DNA of 64,000 bases from Streptomyces sp. Edi2 (GTDB lineage: Bacteria; Actinomycetota; Actinomycetes; Streptomycetales; Streptomycetaceae): positions 2,356,001 to 2,420,000 of the forward strand of contig NZ_JBEJGX010000003.1 in NCBI RefSeq assembly GCF_040253635.1, read 5' to 3'. Position numbers and translations under genes: made by a program. Shown piece after piece: positions 16,090 to 25,667 of this stretch. A model generated the notes under the pieces. The model had not been told where the DNA came from and ran no database searches. It saw nothing but the letters and a program-made list of their open reading frames with translations. Numbering within the stretch: position 1 is the first letter of the stretch; each line of letters starts with the position of its first letter.

Positions 16090-17856
16090 TTGAGTCCGGA
16101 CGAAGGCCGCCCCGGCGGCACGTGGTCACAGCGGGGTGCCGCATTCGGCATCTGGTATCTGCGCACGGTCACCTTCCTCAATCTGCTGAGCGCGGTATGG
16201 GTGTCGTTCGGCAATGACATCCGCCGGCACAACATTGCGGAGTTCTTCACTCCGTATCTGCTGACGGCGGGGTTCGCCTCCGGCGCCTTCTCGCTCTTCT
16301 TGTCGGTGACCCTGCGGCGGGGCAAGCGGGCGGCCTGGATTTTGAATCTGGTGCTTTCCGGGCTGCTGGCGCTGCTCTTCGCCGTCGGGATGGTGGCGGC
16401 CCCGGAATTCCGCGGTCATGTGCAGAACTGGGTGTCGCTGGGGGTGACCGTGCTGTTCGCCGCGGCGCTGGTGGTGGGGCGCCGCGAGTTCGCCGCGAAG
16501 GGCGACCGCGCGAACCCGAAGCTGGCGGCGACGGTCGCGGCCGGCGGTCTGCTGGTCGCCTCGCTGCTGGCGGCCCTGCTGGTGACCGTCACCAACACTG
16601 CCGGGGACGGCGCCTCGACGTTCGTCCAGCGCTGGCGCTACGGCCTGATGCGGCTGGTGTCGCTGGCCGCCGACGACCGTGCGTTCCCGGGGATCGCCAC
16701 CCCGAACTGGGTCAATGTCACGATCAATGTGCTCAGCACGCTGCTGCTGGTCGCGGTCCTGTGGGCGGCGTTCCGGTCCGTACGCAGCACCGAGGCGATC
16801 ACCGAGGACGACGAGGAGCGGCTGCGCGCGCTCCTCGCGCGGCGCGGCGACCGTGACTCGCTGGGCTACTTCGCGCTGCGCCGCGACAAGAGCGTGCTCT
16901 TCTCCCCCAGCGGCAAGGCGGCGGTCACCTACCGCGTCGTGGGCGGGGTGTCGCTGGCCTCCGGCGATCCGCTGGGGGACCCCGAGGCGTGGCCCGGGGC
17001 GATCGAGGTCTGGCTGGCCGAGGCCCGGGAGCACGGCTGGGCGCCCGCGGTGATGGGCGCGAGCGAGGAGGGCGGCACGATCTACGCCCGGCACGGTCTG
17101 GACGCGCTGGAGCTGGGCGACGAAGCGATCGTGGACACCGAGGAGTTCACCCTCGGCGGCCGCGCGATGCGGACCGTACGGCAGGCCTACCACCGCGTCG
17201 AGCGGGCCGGCTACACCGTCCGCATCCGGCGTCACGAGGACATCCCGGCAGCGGAGATGGCGCAGCTGCTGCGGCTGGCCGACGACTGGCGCGACGGGGA
17301 GACCGAGCGCGGTTTCTCGATGGCGCTGGGCCGGCTCGGGGACGTGGGCGACGGGCGCTGCGTGATGCTCGAATGCCGCGACGGCGGCGCGGGGGAGGAA
17401 GCCGGCGAACTGCGGGCGCTGTTGAGCTTTGTGCCCTGGGGCGAAAAGGGCCTTTCGCTGGATCTGATGCGGCGGGACCGGAACTCCGAGAACGGCCTGA
17501 TGGAGTTCATGGTGCTGGAGTTGATCCAGCGGGCGGAAGAGGTGGAGGTCACTCAGCTCTCGCTGAACTTCGCGATGTTCCGTTCCGTCTTCGAACGTGG
17601 ATCGCGACTCGGCGCGGGCCCGGTGCTGCGCCTGTGGCGCTCGCTGCTCAGCTTCTTCTCCCGGTGGTGGCAGATCGAATCCCTCTATCGCGCCAATGCG
17701 AAATACCGGCCCATCTGGGAGCCGCGGTACATGCTCTTCGAAAAGAGCACCGATCTGCTGCGGATCGGAATCGCCGCCGGCCGTGCGGAGGGCTTTCTGG
17801 AAGCACCCGGTCTGCCCAAGTGGCTGAACCGCAAGCACCTGGAGAATGCGGGATGA
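16090..17856 (+). CDS. Phosphatidylglycerol lysyltransferase-like membrane protein (MprF/DUF2156)
   Basis: 588 aa from a TTG start at 16090, chosen for the GGGAGA 7 nt upstream. Six or so N-terminal hydrophobic segments (for example FLNLLSAVWVSFG, LNLVLSGLLALLFAVGMV, LLVASLLAALLVTV) lead to a cytoplasmic DUF2156 acyltransferase domain from about residue 240: YFALRRDKSVLFSPSGKAAV, TYRVVGGVSLASGDPLGDPE, YTVRIRRHEDI and LSLNFAMFRSVFERG. Family members transfer an aminoacyl group from tRNA to phosphatidylglycerol, lowering the negative surface charge. Translationally coupled (ATGA) to the next membrane gene. Confidence 0.88.
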   Translation: MSPDEGRPGGTWSQRGAAFGIWYLRTVTFLNLLSAVWVSFGNDIRRHNIAEFFTPYLLTAGFASGAFSLFLSVTLRRGKRAAWILNLVLSGLLALLFAVGMVAAPEFRGHVQNWVSLGVTVLFAAALVVGRREFAAKGDRANPKLAATVAAGGLLVASLLAALLVTVTNTAGDGASTFVQRWRYGLMRLVSLAADDRAFPGIATPNWVNVTINVLSTLLLVAVLWAAFRSVRSTEAITEDDEERLRALLARRGDRDSLGYFALRRDKSVLFSPSGKAAVTYRVVGGVSLASGDPLGDPEAWPGAIEVWLAEAREHGWAPAVMGASEEGGTIYARHGLDALELGDEAIVDTEEFTLGGRAMRTVRQAYHRVERAGYTVRIRRHEDIPAAEMAQLLRLADDWRDGETERGFSMALGRLGDVGDGRCVMLECRDGGAGEEAGELRALLSFVPWGEKGLSLDLMRRDRNSENGLMEFMVLELIQRAEEVEVTQLSLNFAMFRSVFERGSRLGAGPVLRLWRSLLSFFSRWWQIESLYRANAKYRPIWEPRYMLFEKSTDLLRIGIAAGRAEGFLEAPGLPKWLNRKHLENAG

Positions 17857-18626
17857 GTGCGGCCGGGGCGGGGCCGGGGGTACCCGTGCCGGGACCGGAG
17901 AAGATGCCCGCGCCGGGGCGGCGGGAGATGTCCGGCCTGCGCCGCGCCGCGGGTGCGGAGTGGGGCCCGCTCCTGCGGGCGGTGCGGTCCTCGCTGGCCG
18001 GCGCCAAGCTGCGGGCGATTCCGCTGACGCTCACCGCGGTGTTCCTGACCCTGGCCTTCCAGTTCGTGCAGCACCAGGCCTGGGGCTACCGGACGGTCCA
18101 GAACATCGGCTCCGTACAGGCCTGGGAACACCTGTGGGTGGCCTTGCTGCGCACCCCCCTGTCGCTGTTCGTCCCCGCGCTGGACCTTCCGGTGTGGGGG
18201 GCGCTGGCGCAGATCCTGGTGGTCTTCGGGGTCGCCGAGATCTGTGTGGGCCTGCGGCAGACGCTGCTGGTCGCCTATGTCGCCACGCTCGCCGGGACGA
18301 TGTACGCGCGGATCGGCATCTGGATCGGCCCGGAGAGCCCGCTCGGGCTGCCCGACTCGGACAAGTACGTCATCGACACCGGGCCGTCGGCGGCCGTGGT
18401 GGGGCTGGCGGTGTTCGTGTGCTGGCGCTATCGCGCGTGGTTCACCTGTGCCGCGGTCGCCGTGGCGATGGTCGTCGAGGTGGTGTCCATCAAGAACAAC
18501 CTGGCGGGCAAGGAGCATGTCGCGGCGGTGCTGGCGGTGCTCGTGGTGTGCGCGCTGTGGGAGCTGGGGCGGCGGCGCAGGGCGGGGGACGCACCGCGGG
18601 TCAGCGGCTCGGAGCACCCCCGATGA
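17853..18626 (+). CDS. Polytopic membrane protein coupled to the LPG synthase-like gene
   Basis: 257 aa; ATG 17853 overlaps the previous stop by 4 nt. About six hydrophobic segments (IPLTLTAVFLTLAFQFV, ILVVFGVAEICVGL, TLLVAYVATLAGTMYARIGI, AVVGLAVFVCWRYRAW, CAAVAVAMVVEVV, HVAAVLAVLVVCALWELG) and a basic tail. The order of segments recalls a rhomboid-like fold but the Ser/His catalytic pair is not apparent. Because it is coupled to the lipid-modifying enzyme it may help move or use the product; that is inference. Confidence 0.75.
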   Translation: MSAAGAGPGVPVPGPEKMPAPGRREMSGLRRAAGAEWGPLLRAVRSSLAGAKLRAIPLTLTAVFLTLAFQFVQHQAWGYRTVQNIGSVQAWEHLWVALLRTPLSLFVPALDLPVWGALAQILVVFGVAEICVGLRQTLLVAYVATLAGTMYARIGIWIGPESPLGLPDSDKYVIDTGPSAAVVGLAVFVCWRYRAWFTCAAVAVAMVVEVVSIKNNLAGKEHVAAVLAVLVVCALWELGRRRRAGDAPRVSGSEHPR

Positions 18627-19338
18627 CATGCTCGACCCTGCGGCGCACGGCCGACCAGCGGCGGTCGTGACGGTAGGCGCGGACCCGGGCACGGGCCCGC
18701 GCCTTCGGGCGGGTGCGGTAGAAGCGCCTGGCCCAGGGCGAGTGGGGACGGGCAAGCCGGACCGCGCCGAAGAGCGCGACGAACGGCACGAAGACCCCGA
18801 TGACCGCGATCCGGCCCTTGCCCTTGGTGAGTGCGATGAGCGCGAAGAGGAAGTTGACGGCCACGGTCCGCACGACCGTGAAGCGGTCGGTGCTCTCCTC
18901 CGCCCCGAGTTCGTTGACGCCGAACGGCAGGAAGCCGCCGAGGATCAGGGCCACCAGGGCGACGGTGAGGATGACGATCTCGACGCTCTTGGTCCCCTCC
19001 TCGCTCCAATACACGTCGTCGAGGTGGAGGATCAGCGCGAACTCGTCGAGGACGAGGCCTACGCCAATGCCGAAGAGCACCGCGGCGACACCGGAACCGA
19101 AGCCGCGCCGGCCGCCCGCGAGGGCGATGAAGCCGCCGAGGACCATCAGGATCACGCCGGGCACCACGTGATGGACGTGCACCCCGCCGGGGGTGATGTT
19201 GCGGAACGGCCCCTTGCCCGCCCGGATGAGCCGGGTGACGGCCCGGGTCACGAGGAAGGTCAGCACGAAAGAGGCGAGGGCGAGCAGCAGCGGCAGCTTC
19301 CCCGGCTCGACGATATTGCGGTACCACCAGTGGCCCAT
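18601..19338 (-). CDS. Conserved integral membrane protein
   Basis: 245 aa from ATG 19338. Hydrophobic segments around LPLLLALASFVLTFLVTRAV, HHVVPGVILMVLGGFIALAGG, GVAAVLFGIGVGLVLDEFALI, IVILTVALVALILGGFLPFG and VAVNFLFALIALTKG. The motif GGVHVHHVVPG and the acidic DEFALILHLDDVYW are well-conserved-looking, possibly metal-binding. The basic tail ends in RRWSAVRRRVEHV. Its 3' end overlaps the convergent neighbour by 26 nt. Function unknown. Confidence 0.82.
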   Translation of the reverse strand: MGHWWYRNIVEPGKLPLLLALASFVLTFLVTRAVTRLIRAGKGPFRNITPGGVHVHHVVPGVILMVLGGFIALAGGRRGFGSGVAAVLFGIGVGLVLDEFALILHLDDVYWSEEGTKSVEIVILTVALVALILGGFLPFGVNELGAEESTDRFTVVRTVAVNFLFALIALTKGKGRIAVIGVFVPFVALFGAVRLARPHSPWARRFYRTRPKARARARVRAYRHDRRWSAVRRRVEHVIGGAPSR

Positions 19339-19453
19339 CCCACACGCTCCCCATTTGTCGGGTAGGGACACTTCATCACCATGCGGCCCGGTTCGGCGGG
19401 TGACGGTCCGGACCGGCGGCCGGACGTGGCAGCCGCCCGGATAGCCTGCCGCG

Positions 19454-20248
19454 GTGACCGACACCCCCGCTCCCCCGGCCCCCCTCGACGCCCTGCGCTT
19501 CGCCTTCGGGACGCTGACCGTGCTGCCGGTGCGCGTCACCCGCTGGGACCGGGAGGCGGCGCGCGGCGGCATGCTCTGCGCGCCGCTGGCCGGACTGGTG
19601 GTCGGGCTGTGCGCGGCCGTGCCCGGGGCGGCGGTGCTGCTGCTCGGCGGCGGTCCGCTGCTCGCCGCGGTCGCCACCGCCGTGGTGCCCGCCGTGCTCA
19701 CCCGCGGGCTGCATCTGGACGGGCTCGCCGACACCGCCGACGGGCTGGGCAGCGGCAAGCCCGCCGGGGAGGCGCTGCGCATCATGAAGCAGTCCGATAT
19801 CGGCCCGTTCGGGGTCATCACGCTGTTGTTCGCCCTGCTGGCCCAGGTGGCCGCGCTGGCGGCGCTGTACGAGGACGGCTGGGCACGCGGCGCCGTCGCG
19901 GCGGCCGTTGCGGCGGTCACCGCGCGCGGCGCGCTGACCCTCGCCTCCCGTGCGGGGGTGCCGGCCGCCCGTCCTGAAGGGCTCGGCGCGGCGGTCGCGG
20001 GCACCGTCCCGGTGCGGGCGGCGCTGCTGTGCGCGGGTGCGGTGGCTGCCGGATGCGCGGCGGCCGGGGCCGCGTTCGGTGCGTACGGCGCGCTGCACGC
20101 CGGGCTCGCGGCGCTGCTCGGCCTCGGGCTGGGCGAGCTGCTGCTGCGGCACTGCCGGCGGCGGTTCGGCGGGGTGACCGGTGATGTGTTCGGGGCGCTC
20201 GCGGAGAGCGCGGGGCTCACGGCAGTGGTGGCGCTGGCTCTCGGGTAG
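19454..20248 (+). CDS. cobS: Adenosylcobinamide-GDP ribazoletransferase CobS
   Basis: 264 aa from GTG 19454. Joins adenosylcobinamide-GDP (from CobU) to alpha-ribazole (from CobT) to complete cobalamin; integral membrane enzyme. Clear motifs: FGTLTVLPV at the N-terminus, RGLHLDGLADTADGLGSGK with the acidic metal-binding cluster, MKQSDIGPFGV, and several hydrophobic helices. No cobalamin riboswitch was recognised upstream. Confidence 0.95.
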   Translation: MTDTPAPPAPLDALRFAFGTLTVLPVRVTRWDREAARGGMLCAPLAGLVVGLCAAVPGAAVLLLGGGPLLAAVATAVVPAVLTRGLHLDGLADTADGLGSGKPAGEALRIMKQSDIGPFGVITLLFALLAQVAALAALYEDGWARGAVAAAVAAVTARGALTLASRAGVPAARPEGLGAAVAGTVPVRAALLCAGAVAAGCAAAGAAFGAYGALHAGLAALLGLGLGELLLRHCRRRFGGVTGDVFGALAESAGLTAVVALALG

Positions 20249-20459
20249 CTCCCGGCCCCCACGCCCGGGCGCGCCTCCCTTTTCCCCCAACTCACCGACA
20301 AAGACGGGCAGTTCGACCCGCAGATCGGTAACTCCCCCGGCCCCGTTATGTGCCGGTGTGGTATCGGACGGGTCTTGTGGCGCCACCGAGCGTAGGCTCG
20401 GCGGCAGCAGCGCGCTGCGCGCAGACGGATTCCCCGGACGGAACAGGACCTTCATCACC

Positions 20460-22004
20460 GTGACTGCACTGACCCTCAGTACTTCTTCCGCCGCAACGGT
20501 GCGTGCGGATGCCGTCGTCGTCGGCGTGGCCAAGGGCGCCAAGGGCGTCGTTGTCGCCCCCGGCGCGGAGGCCGTGGACAAGGCCTTCGGCGGCAAGCTC
20601 GCCGCTGTGCTGGAGACCCTCGGCGCAAGTGGTGCCGAGGGCGAGGTGACCAAGCTGCCCGCCGGCGACGGCCTCAAGGCGCCGGTCGTGCTGGCGGCCG
20701 GCCTCGGCGAGGCGCCGGGCAAGGACGACGGCTATGAGACCGAGGCGCTGCGGCGCGCCGCGGGCAGCGCCGCCCGCGCCCTGACCGGCACCAAGAAGGC
20801 CGCCTTCGCACTGCCCGTCGAGGACGCCGAGGCGGCCGCCGCGGTGAGCGAGGGCGCGCTGCTCGGCGCGTACTCCTTCACCGCCTACCGCAGCAACGGC
20901 AACGGGCAGAACGCCAAGGGCGGCAAGAAGAACGACGCCAAGTCGGCGCCGCTCGCCGAGGCCGTGCTCCTGGGCGGCAAGCCGCGTGACAAGGAGTTCA
21001 AGGCCGCCGCCGAGCGCGCCCAGGCGCTGGCCGCGGAGATCAACCGCGCCCGCGACCTGATCAACATGCCCCCCAACGACCTCGACCCGAAGTCGTTCGC
21101 GGCCGAGGCGCAGGCCGCGGCCAAGGAGTTCGGCCTCAAGGTCGAGGTGCTGGACGAGAAGGCGCTCAAGAAGGGCGGCTACGGCGGCCTGCTGGGCGTC
21201 GGCCAGGGCGCGGAGACCCCGCCGCGGCTGGTGCGGATCGCGCACACGCACCCCAAGGCGAACAAGACCCTGGCCCTGGTCGGCAAGGGCATCACCTACG
21301 ACTCGGGCGGCATCTCGCTCAAGCCGGCCGGCCACAACGAGACCATGAAGTGCGACATGAGCGGCGCCGCCGCGGTGTTCGCCGCCGTCGTGGCCGCCGC
21401 CAGGCTGGGCCTGGAGGTGAACGTCACCGGCTGGCTGGCGCTCGCCGAGAACATGCCGTCCGGCTCCGCCACCCGCCCCGGTGACGTGCTGACCATGTAC
21501 AGCGGCAAGACCGTCGAGGTGCTGAACACCGACGCCGAGGGCCGTCTGGTGCTGGCCGACGCACTGACCCGCGCCTCGGAGGAGACCCCGGACGCGATCG
21601 TGGACGTCGCCACCCTGACCGGTGCGATGGTGCTGGCGCTGGGCAACCGCACCTTCGGGATCATGGCCAACGACGACGCGTTCCGTACCTCGATCCACGA
21701 GATCGCGGAGGAGGTCGGCGAGCAGTCCTGGCCCATGCCGATGCCGTCCGAGCTGCGCAAGGGCATGGACTCGCCGGTTGCCGACATCGCCAACATGGGT
21801 GAGCGGATGGGCAGCGGCCTGGTTGCCGGGCTCTTCCTCAAGGAGTTCATCGGCGAGGGCATCACCTGGGCCCACCTGGACATCGCGGGCCCGGCGTTCC
21901 ACGAGGGCGCGCCGTGGGGCTACACCCCCAAGGGCGGTACGGGATCCGCGGTGCGCACCCTGGTGCGGCTGGCGGAGCGCACCGCCGCGGGCGATCTGGG
22001 CTGA
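20460..22004 (+). CDS. pepA: Leucyl aminopeptidase (M17)
   Basis: 514 aa from GTG 20460. Removes N-terminal residues from peptides; hexameric cytosolic metallopeptidase with two metal ions. The C-terminal catalytic half shows VGKGITYDSGGISLKP, MKCDMSGAAAV and NTDAEGRLVLADAL, which carry the metal ligands, plus the GWLALAENMPSG stretch. The N-terminal half is the variable domain with an inserted polar stretch (GNGQNAKGGKKNDAK). A terminator at 22045-22075 follows. Confidence 0.95.
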   Translation: MTALTLSTSSAATVRADAVVVGVAKGAKGVVVAPGAEAVDKAFGGKLAAVLETLGASGAEGEVTKLPAGDGLKAPVVLAAGLGEAPGKDDGYETEALRRAAGSAARALTGTKKAAFALPVEDAEAAAAVSEGALLGAYSFTAYRSNGNGQNAKGGKKNDAKSAPLAEAVLLGGKPRDKEFKAAAERAQALAAEINRARDLINMPPNDLDPKSFAAEAQAAAKEFGLKVEVLDEKALKKGGYGGLLGVGQGAETPPRLVRIAHTHPKANKTLALVGKGITYDSGGISLKPAGHNETMKCDMSGAAAVFAAVVAAARLGLEVNVTGWLALAENMPSGSATRPGDVLTMYSGKTVEVLNTDAEGRLVLADALTRASEETPDAIVDVATLTGAMVLALGNRTFGIMANDDAFRTSIHEIAEEVGEQSWPMPMPSELRKGMDSPVADIANMGERMGSGLVAGLFLKEFIGEGITWAHLDIAGPAFHEGAPWGYTPKGGTGSAVRTLVRLAERTAAGDLG

Positions 22005-22044
22005 CGGTCGCCCCGGGGAGCTTCCCCCTTGTCCGTCATTTCCG

Positions 22045-22075
22045 TACGGCCCCGGGCATACCACCCGGGGCCGTA
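22045..22075 (+). terminator. Terminator after pepA
   Basis: Perfect 12-bp arms TACGGCCCCGGG and CCCGGGGCCGTA with a 7-nt loop, 41 nt after the pepA stop. The rest of the 322-bp gap to lpdA has no gene; it presumably holds the lpdA promoter. Confidence 0.75.
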
Positions 22076-22326
22076 GGTGCGTCCGCGTCCGGTGTTCGCC
22101 CTCAACGAAATCCGTACGCCAGTACGTGCCAGTAACCCTTACGGGGCGGCTGATCGTCCGCCCTGAGACCGGCCCGCCGTCCCGGCTTCGTGGAACAAGT
22201 GCGAAGATGGGTTCTCGGCAGGACAGGGCCCCCCTTACCCAGGGCCGAAGTAACAGCGGCCGAACCACAGCCGCCGCCCGGTCATCGGAGACCGGCTCCG
22301 GCGTACCCATGCATGGAGGACGTGAC

Positions 22327-23715
22327 GTGGCGAACGACGCCAGCACCGTTTTCGACCTAGTGATCCTCGGAGGCGGTAGCGGTGGTTACGCCGCTGCCCT
22401 GCGCGGGGCGCAGCTGGGCCTGGACGTCGCCCTGATCGAGAAGGGCAAGGTCGGCGGTACCTGCCTGCACAACGGCTGCATCCCCACCAAGGCTCTGCTG
22501 CACGCCGGTGAGATCGCCGACCAGGCTCGCGAGAGCGAGCAGTTCGGTGTCAAGGCCACCTTCGAGGGCATCGACATCGAGGCGGTCCACAAGTACAAGG
22601 ACGAGGTCATCTCGGGCCTGTACAAGGGCCTGCAGGGCCTGATCGCCTCCCGCAAGGTGACGTACATCGAGGGCGAGGGCCGGCTGTCCTCCCCGACCTC
22701 CGTCGATGTGAACGGCCAGCGTGTCCAGGGCCGTCACGTCCTGCTGGCGACCGGCTCCGTGCCGAAGTCGCTGCCGGGCCTGGAGATCGACGGCAACCGC
22801 ATCATCTCCTCGGACCACGCGCTCACGCTGGACCGCGTGCCGAAGTCCGCGATCGTGCTGGGCGGCGGCGTCATCGGCGTCGAGTTCGCCTCCGCGTGGA
22901 AGTCCTTCGGCACCGACGTGACCATCATCGAGGGCCTCAAGCACCTCGTCCCGGTCGAGGACGAGAACAGCTCCAAGCTGCTGGAGCGGGCCTTCCGCAA
23001 GCGGGGCATCAAGTTCAACCTCGGCACCTTCTTCGACAAGGCCGAGTACACCGCCGACGGCGTGCAGGTCACCCTCGCCGACGGCAAGACCTTCGAGGCC
23101 GAGGTGCTGCTGGTCGCGATCGGCCGCGGGCCGGTCTCGGCGGGCCTGGGCTACGAGGAGCAGGGCGTCGCGACGGACCGCGGCTACGTCCTCGTCGACG
23201 AGTACATGCAGACCAACGTGCCGACCATCTCGGCCGTCGGTGACCTCGTTCCCACCCTCCAGCTCGCGCACGTCGGCTTCGCCGAGGGCATGCTGGTGGC
23301 GGAGCGGCTGGCCGGTGAGAAGACCGTGCCGATCGACTACGACGGCGTGCCGCGCGTCACGTACTGCCACCCCGAGGTCGCTTCGGTGGGCATCACCGAA
23401 GCCAAGGCCAAGGAGCTGTACGGCGCCGACAAGGTCGTCGCTCTCAAGTACAACCTCGCGGGCAACGGCAAGAGCAAGATCCTGAAGACCACGGGCGAGA
23501 TCAAGCTCGTCCAGGTCAAGGACGGTGCCGTGGTCGGCGTCCACATGGTCGGTGACCGTATGGGCGAGCAGGTCGGTGAGGCCCAGCTGGTCTACAACTG
23601 GGAGGCCCTGCCGGCCGAGGTTGCGCAGCTCGTACACGCGCACCCGACGCAGAACGAGGCCCTCGGCGAGGCCCACCTGGCCCTGGCCGGCAAGCCTCTC
23701 CACTCCCACGACTGA
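22327..23715 (+). CDS. lpdA: Dihydrolipoyl dehydrogenase (E3)
   Basis: 462 aa from GTG 22327, with GGAGG 6 nt upstream. Reoxidises the dihydrolipoyl arm of E2 and passes electrons to NAD. N-terminal FAD loop LVILGGGSGGYAAALRGAQLG; redox disulfide GGTCLHNGCIPTKALLH; NAD-binding loop AIVLGGGVIGVEFASAWKSFG; C-terminal HAHPTQNEALGEA with the active-site His-Glu pair. 54 bp upstream of sucB and surely co-transcribed. Confidence 0.97.
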   Translation: MANDASTVFDLVILGGGSGGYAAALRGAQLGLDVALIEKGKVGGTCLHNGCIPTKALLHAGEIADQARESEQFGVKATFEGIDIEAVHKYKDEVISGLYKGLQGLIASRKVTYIEGEGRLSSPTSVDVNGQRVQGRHVLLATGSVPKSLPGLEIDGNRIISSDHALTLDRVPKSAIVLGGGVIGVEFASAWKSFGTDVTIIEGLKHLVPVEDENSSKLLERAFRKRGIKFNLGTFFDKAEYTADGVQVTLADGKTFEAEVLLVAIGRGPVSAGLGYEEQGVATDRGYVLVDEYMQTNVPTISAVGDLVPTLQLAHVGFAEGMLVAERLAGEKTVPIDYDGVPRVTYCHPEVASVGITEAKAKELYGADKVVALKYNLAGNGKSKILKTTGEIKLVQVKDGAVVGVHMVGDRMGEQVGEAQLVYNWEALPAEVAQLVHAHPTQNEALGEAHLALAGKPLHSHD

Positions 23716-23769
23716 CCCATTCCCGGGCGCGATCACATCCGCACCACTTTGTAAGGAGCAACTGAAACC

Positions 23770-25509
23770 ATGGCGGTTTCCGTAACCCTGCCGGCGCTCG
23801 GCGAGAGCGTCACCGAGGGCACCGTCACTCGCTGGCTCAAGGCCGAGGGTGAGCGCGTCGAGGCCGACGAGCCGCTGCTCGAGGTGTCGACCGACAAGGT
23901 CGACACCGAGATCCCGGCCCCGGCCGCCGGCATCCTGTCCGCCATCAAGGTGGCCGAGGACGAGACCGTGGAGGTCGGCGCCGAGCTGGCCCTCATCGAC
24001 GACGGCAGCGGTGCGCCCGCGGCCGAGGCGGCCCCGGCCGCCGCCGAGGCGCCCGCGGCCGAGCCGCAGCCCGAGCCGGCCGCGGCTCCGGCTCCGGCCG
24101 CCGAGGCCCCCGCCCCCGCCGCTGCCCCCGCGGGCGGCGCCGAGGGCACGGACGTCGTCCTCCCCGCGCTCGGCGAGAGCGTCACCGAGGGCACCGTCAC
24201 CCGCTGGCTGAAGGAGGTCGGCGAGGAGGTCCAGGCCGACGAGCCGCTGCTGGAGGTCTCCACCGACAAGGTCGACACCGAGATCCCGGCCCCGGCTTCC
24301 GGCACCCTGCTGGAGATCGTCGTCGGTGAGGACGAGACCGCCGAGGTCGGCGCCAAGCTCGCCGTCATCGGTGCGGCCGGCGCCGCTCCGGCCGCCGCCC
24401 CGGCCCCCGCCGCTCCGGCCCCGGCCGCCGCTCCTGAGCCCACCCCGGCACCGGCCCCCGAGCCGGCTCCGGCGCCCGCTCCGGCCGCTGCCGCCCCGGC
24501 GCCCGCCCCGGCTCCGGCTCCGGCCGCTCCGGCTCCCAAGCCGGCCGCTGCCCCCGCCCCGGCCCCGGCCGCCGGTGAGGGCGACGGCGCCTACGTCACC
24601 CCGCTGGTGCGCAAGCTCGCCGCGGAGAACGGCGTCGACCTTTCCACGGTCAAGGGCACCGGTGTCGGTGGCCGGATCCGCAAGCAGGACGTCATCGCCG
24701 CCGCCGAGGCCGCCAAGGCCGCCGCGCCGGCTCCGGCCGCCGCCCCGGCCGCCGCCTCCAAGGCCCCGGTCATCGAGGCGTCCCCGCTGCGCGGCCAGAC
24801 CGTCAAGATGCCGCGGATGCGCAAGGTCATCGGCGACAACATGATGAAGGCCCTGCACGGCCAGGCGCAGCTGACCTCCGTGGTCGAGGTGGACATCACC
24901 GCGATCATGCGGATGCGCAACAAGGCCAAGGACGGGTTCGCGCAGCGTGAGGGCGTCAAGCTCTCGCCGATGCCGTTCTTCGTCAAGGCCGCGGTCCAGG
25001 CGCTGAAGGCCCACCCGGTCGTCAACGCCCGGATCAACGAGGACGAGGGCACCATCACCTACTTCGACACCGAGAACGTCGGTATCGCGGTGGACGCGGA
25101 CAAGGGCCTGATGACCCCGGTCATCAAGGACGCCGGTGACCTCAACATCGCCGGTATCGCCCGCAAGACGGCGGACCTGGCGGGCAAGGTCCGCGCGAAC
25201 AAGATCACGCCGGACGAGCTGTCCGGTGCGACCTTCACCATCAGCAACACCGGTTCGCGCGGCGCCCTGTTCGACACCGTCATCGTGCCCCCGAACCAGG
25301 TCGGCATCCTGGGCATCGGTGCGACCGTCAAGCGTCCGGTGGTCATCAACCACCCGGACCTCGGCGAGACCATCGCGGTGCGCGACATGACCTACCTGGC
25401 GCTCTCCTACGACCACCGTCTGGTGGACGGCGCGGACGCCGCCCGCTACCTGACCACGGTCAAGCAGATCCTGGAGGCCGCCGAGTTCGAGACCGAGATC
25501 GGTCTCTGA
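23770..25509 (+). CDS. sucB: 2-oxoacid dehydrogenase E2 (dihydrolipoamide acyltransferase), two lipoyl domains
   Basis: 579 aa; AAGGAGCAACTGAAACC precedes the ATG. Two nearly identical lipoyl domains at about residues 1-80 and 133-210, each with [13 protein letters not shown] around the lipoylated lysine, joined by Ala/Pro linkers. Then a peripheral subunit-binding domain ([19 protein letters not shown]), another Ala/Pro linker, and the catalytic core with [16 protein letters not shown] (the His and Asp of the active site). In actinobacteria this E2 commonly serves pyruvate dehydrogenase as well as or instead of oxoglutarate dehydrogenase; aceE nearby and lipA/lipB at 39.8-41.8 kb fit. Terminator at 25540-25577. 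Confidence 0.95.
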   Translation: MAVSVTLPALGESVTEGTVTRWLKAEGERVEADEPLLEVSTDKVDTEIPAPAAGILSAIKVAEDETVEVGAELALIDDGSGAPAAEAAPAAAEAPAAEPQPEPAAAPAPAAEAPAPAAAPAGGAEGTDVVLPALGESVTEGTVTRWLKEVGEEVQADEPLLEVSTDKVDTEIPAPASGTLLEIVVGEDETAEVGAKLAVIGAAGAAPAAAPAPAAPAPAAAPEPTPAPAPEPAPAPAPAAAAPAPAPAPAPAAPAPKPAAAPAPAPAAGEGDGAYVTPLVRKLAAENGVDLSTVKGTGVGGRIRKQDVIAAAEAAKAAAPAPAAAPAAASKAPVIEASPLRGQTVKMPRMRKVIGDNMMKALHGQAQLTSVVEVDITAIMRMRNKAKDGFAQREGVKLSPMPFFVKAAVQALKAHPVVNARINEDEGTITYFDTENVGIAVDADKGLMTPVIKDAGDLNIAGIARKTADLAGKVRANKITPDELSGATFTISNTGSRGALFDTVIVPPNQVGILGIGATVKRPVVINHPDLGETIAVRDMTYLALSYDHRLVDGADAARYLTTVKQILEAAEFETEIGL

Positions 25510-25539
25510 TTCCGGCAGTCACGCCATAGGTGTGCAACA

Positions 25540-25577
25540 GGGGTCGGCCCCGGTTCGTACGAGCCGGGGCCGACCCC
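25540..25577 (+). terminator. Terminator after sucB
   Basis: Perfect 14-bp arms GGGGTCGGCCCCGG and CCGGGGCCGACCCC followed by TTTGTG; 30 nt after the stop. Confidence 0.8.
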
Positions 25578-25667
25578 TTTGTGCACCCTTGAGCATCTGT
25601 GCGCCGGGCCTTCCGCACGTCCCGGATAATGGCCCCCTCGTCACCACGCGCTCTGAAGGAGCACCTC

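Noticed and set aside
22357..25416. 1019-codon open frame on the minus strand
   Set aside because: Antisense to lpdA and sucB, which have clear active-site motifs; the translation is low complexity (Gly/Arg).
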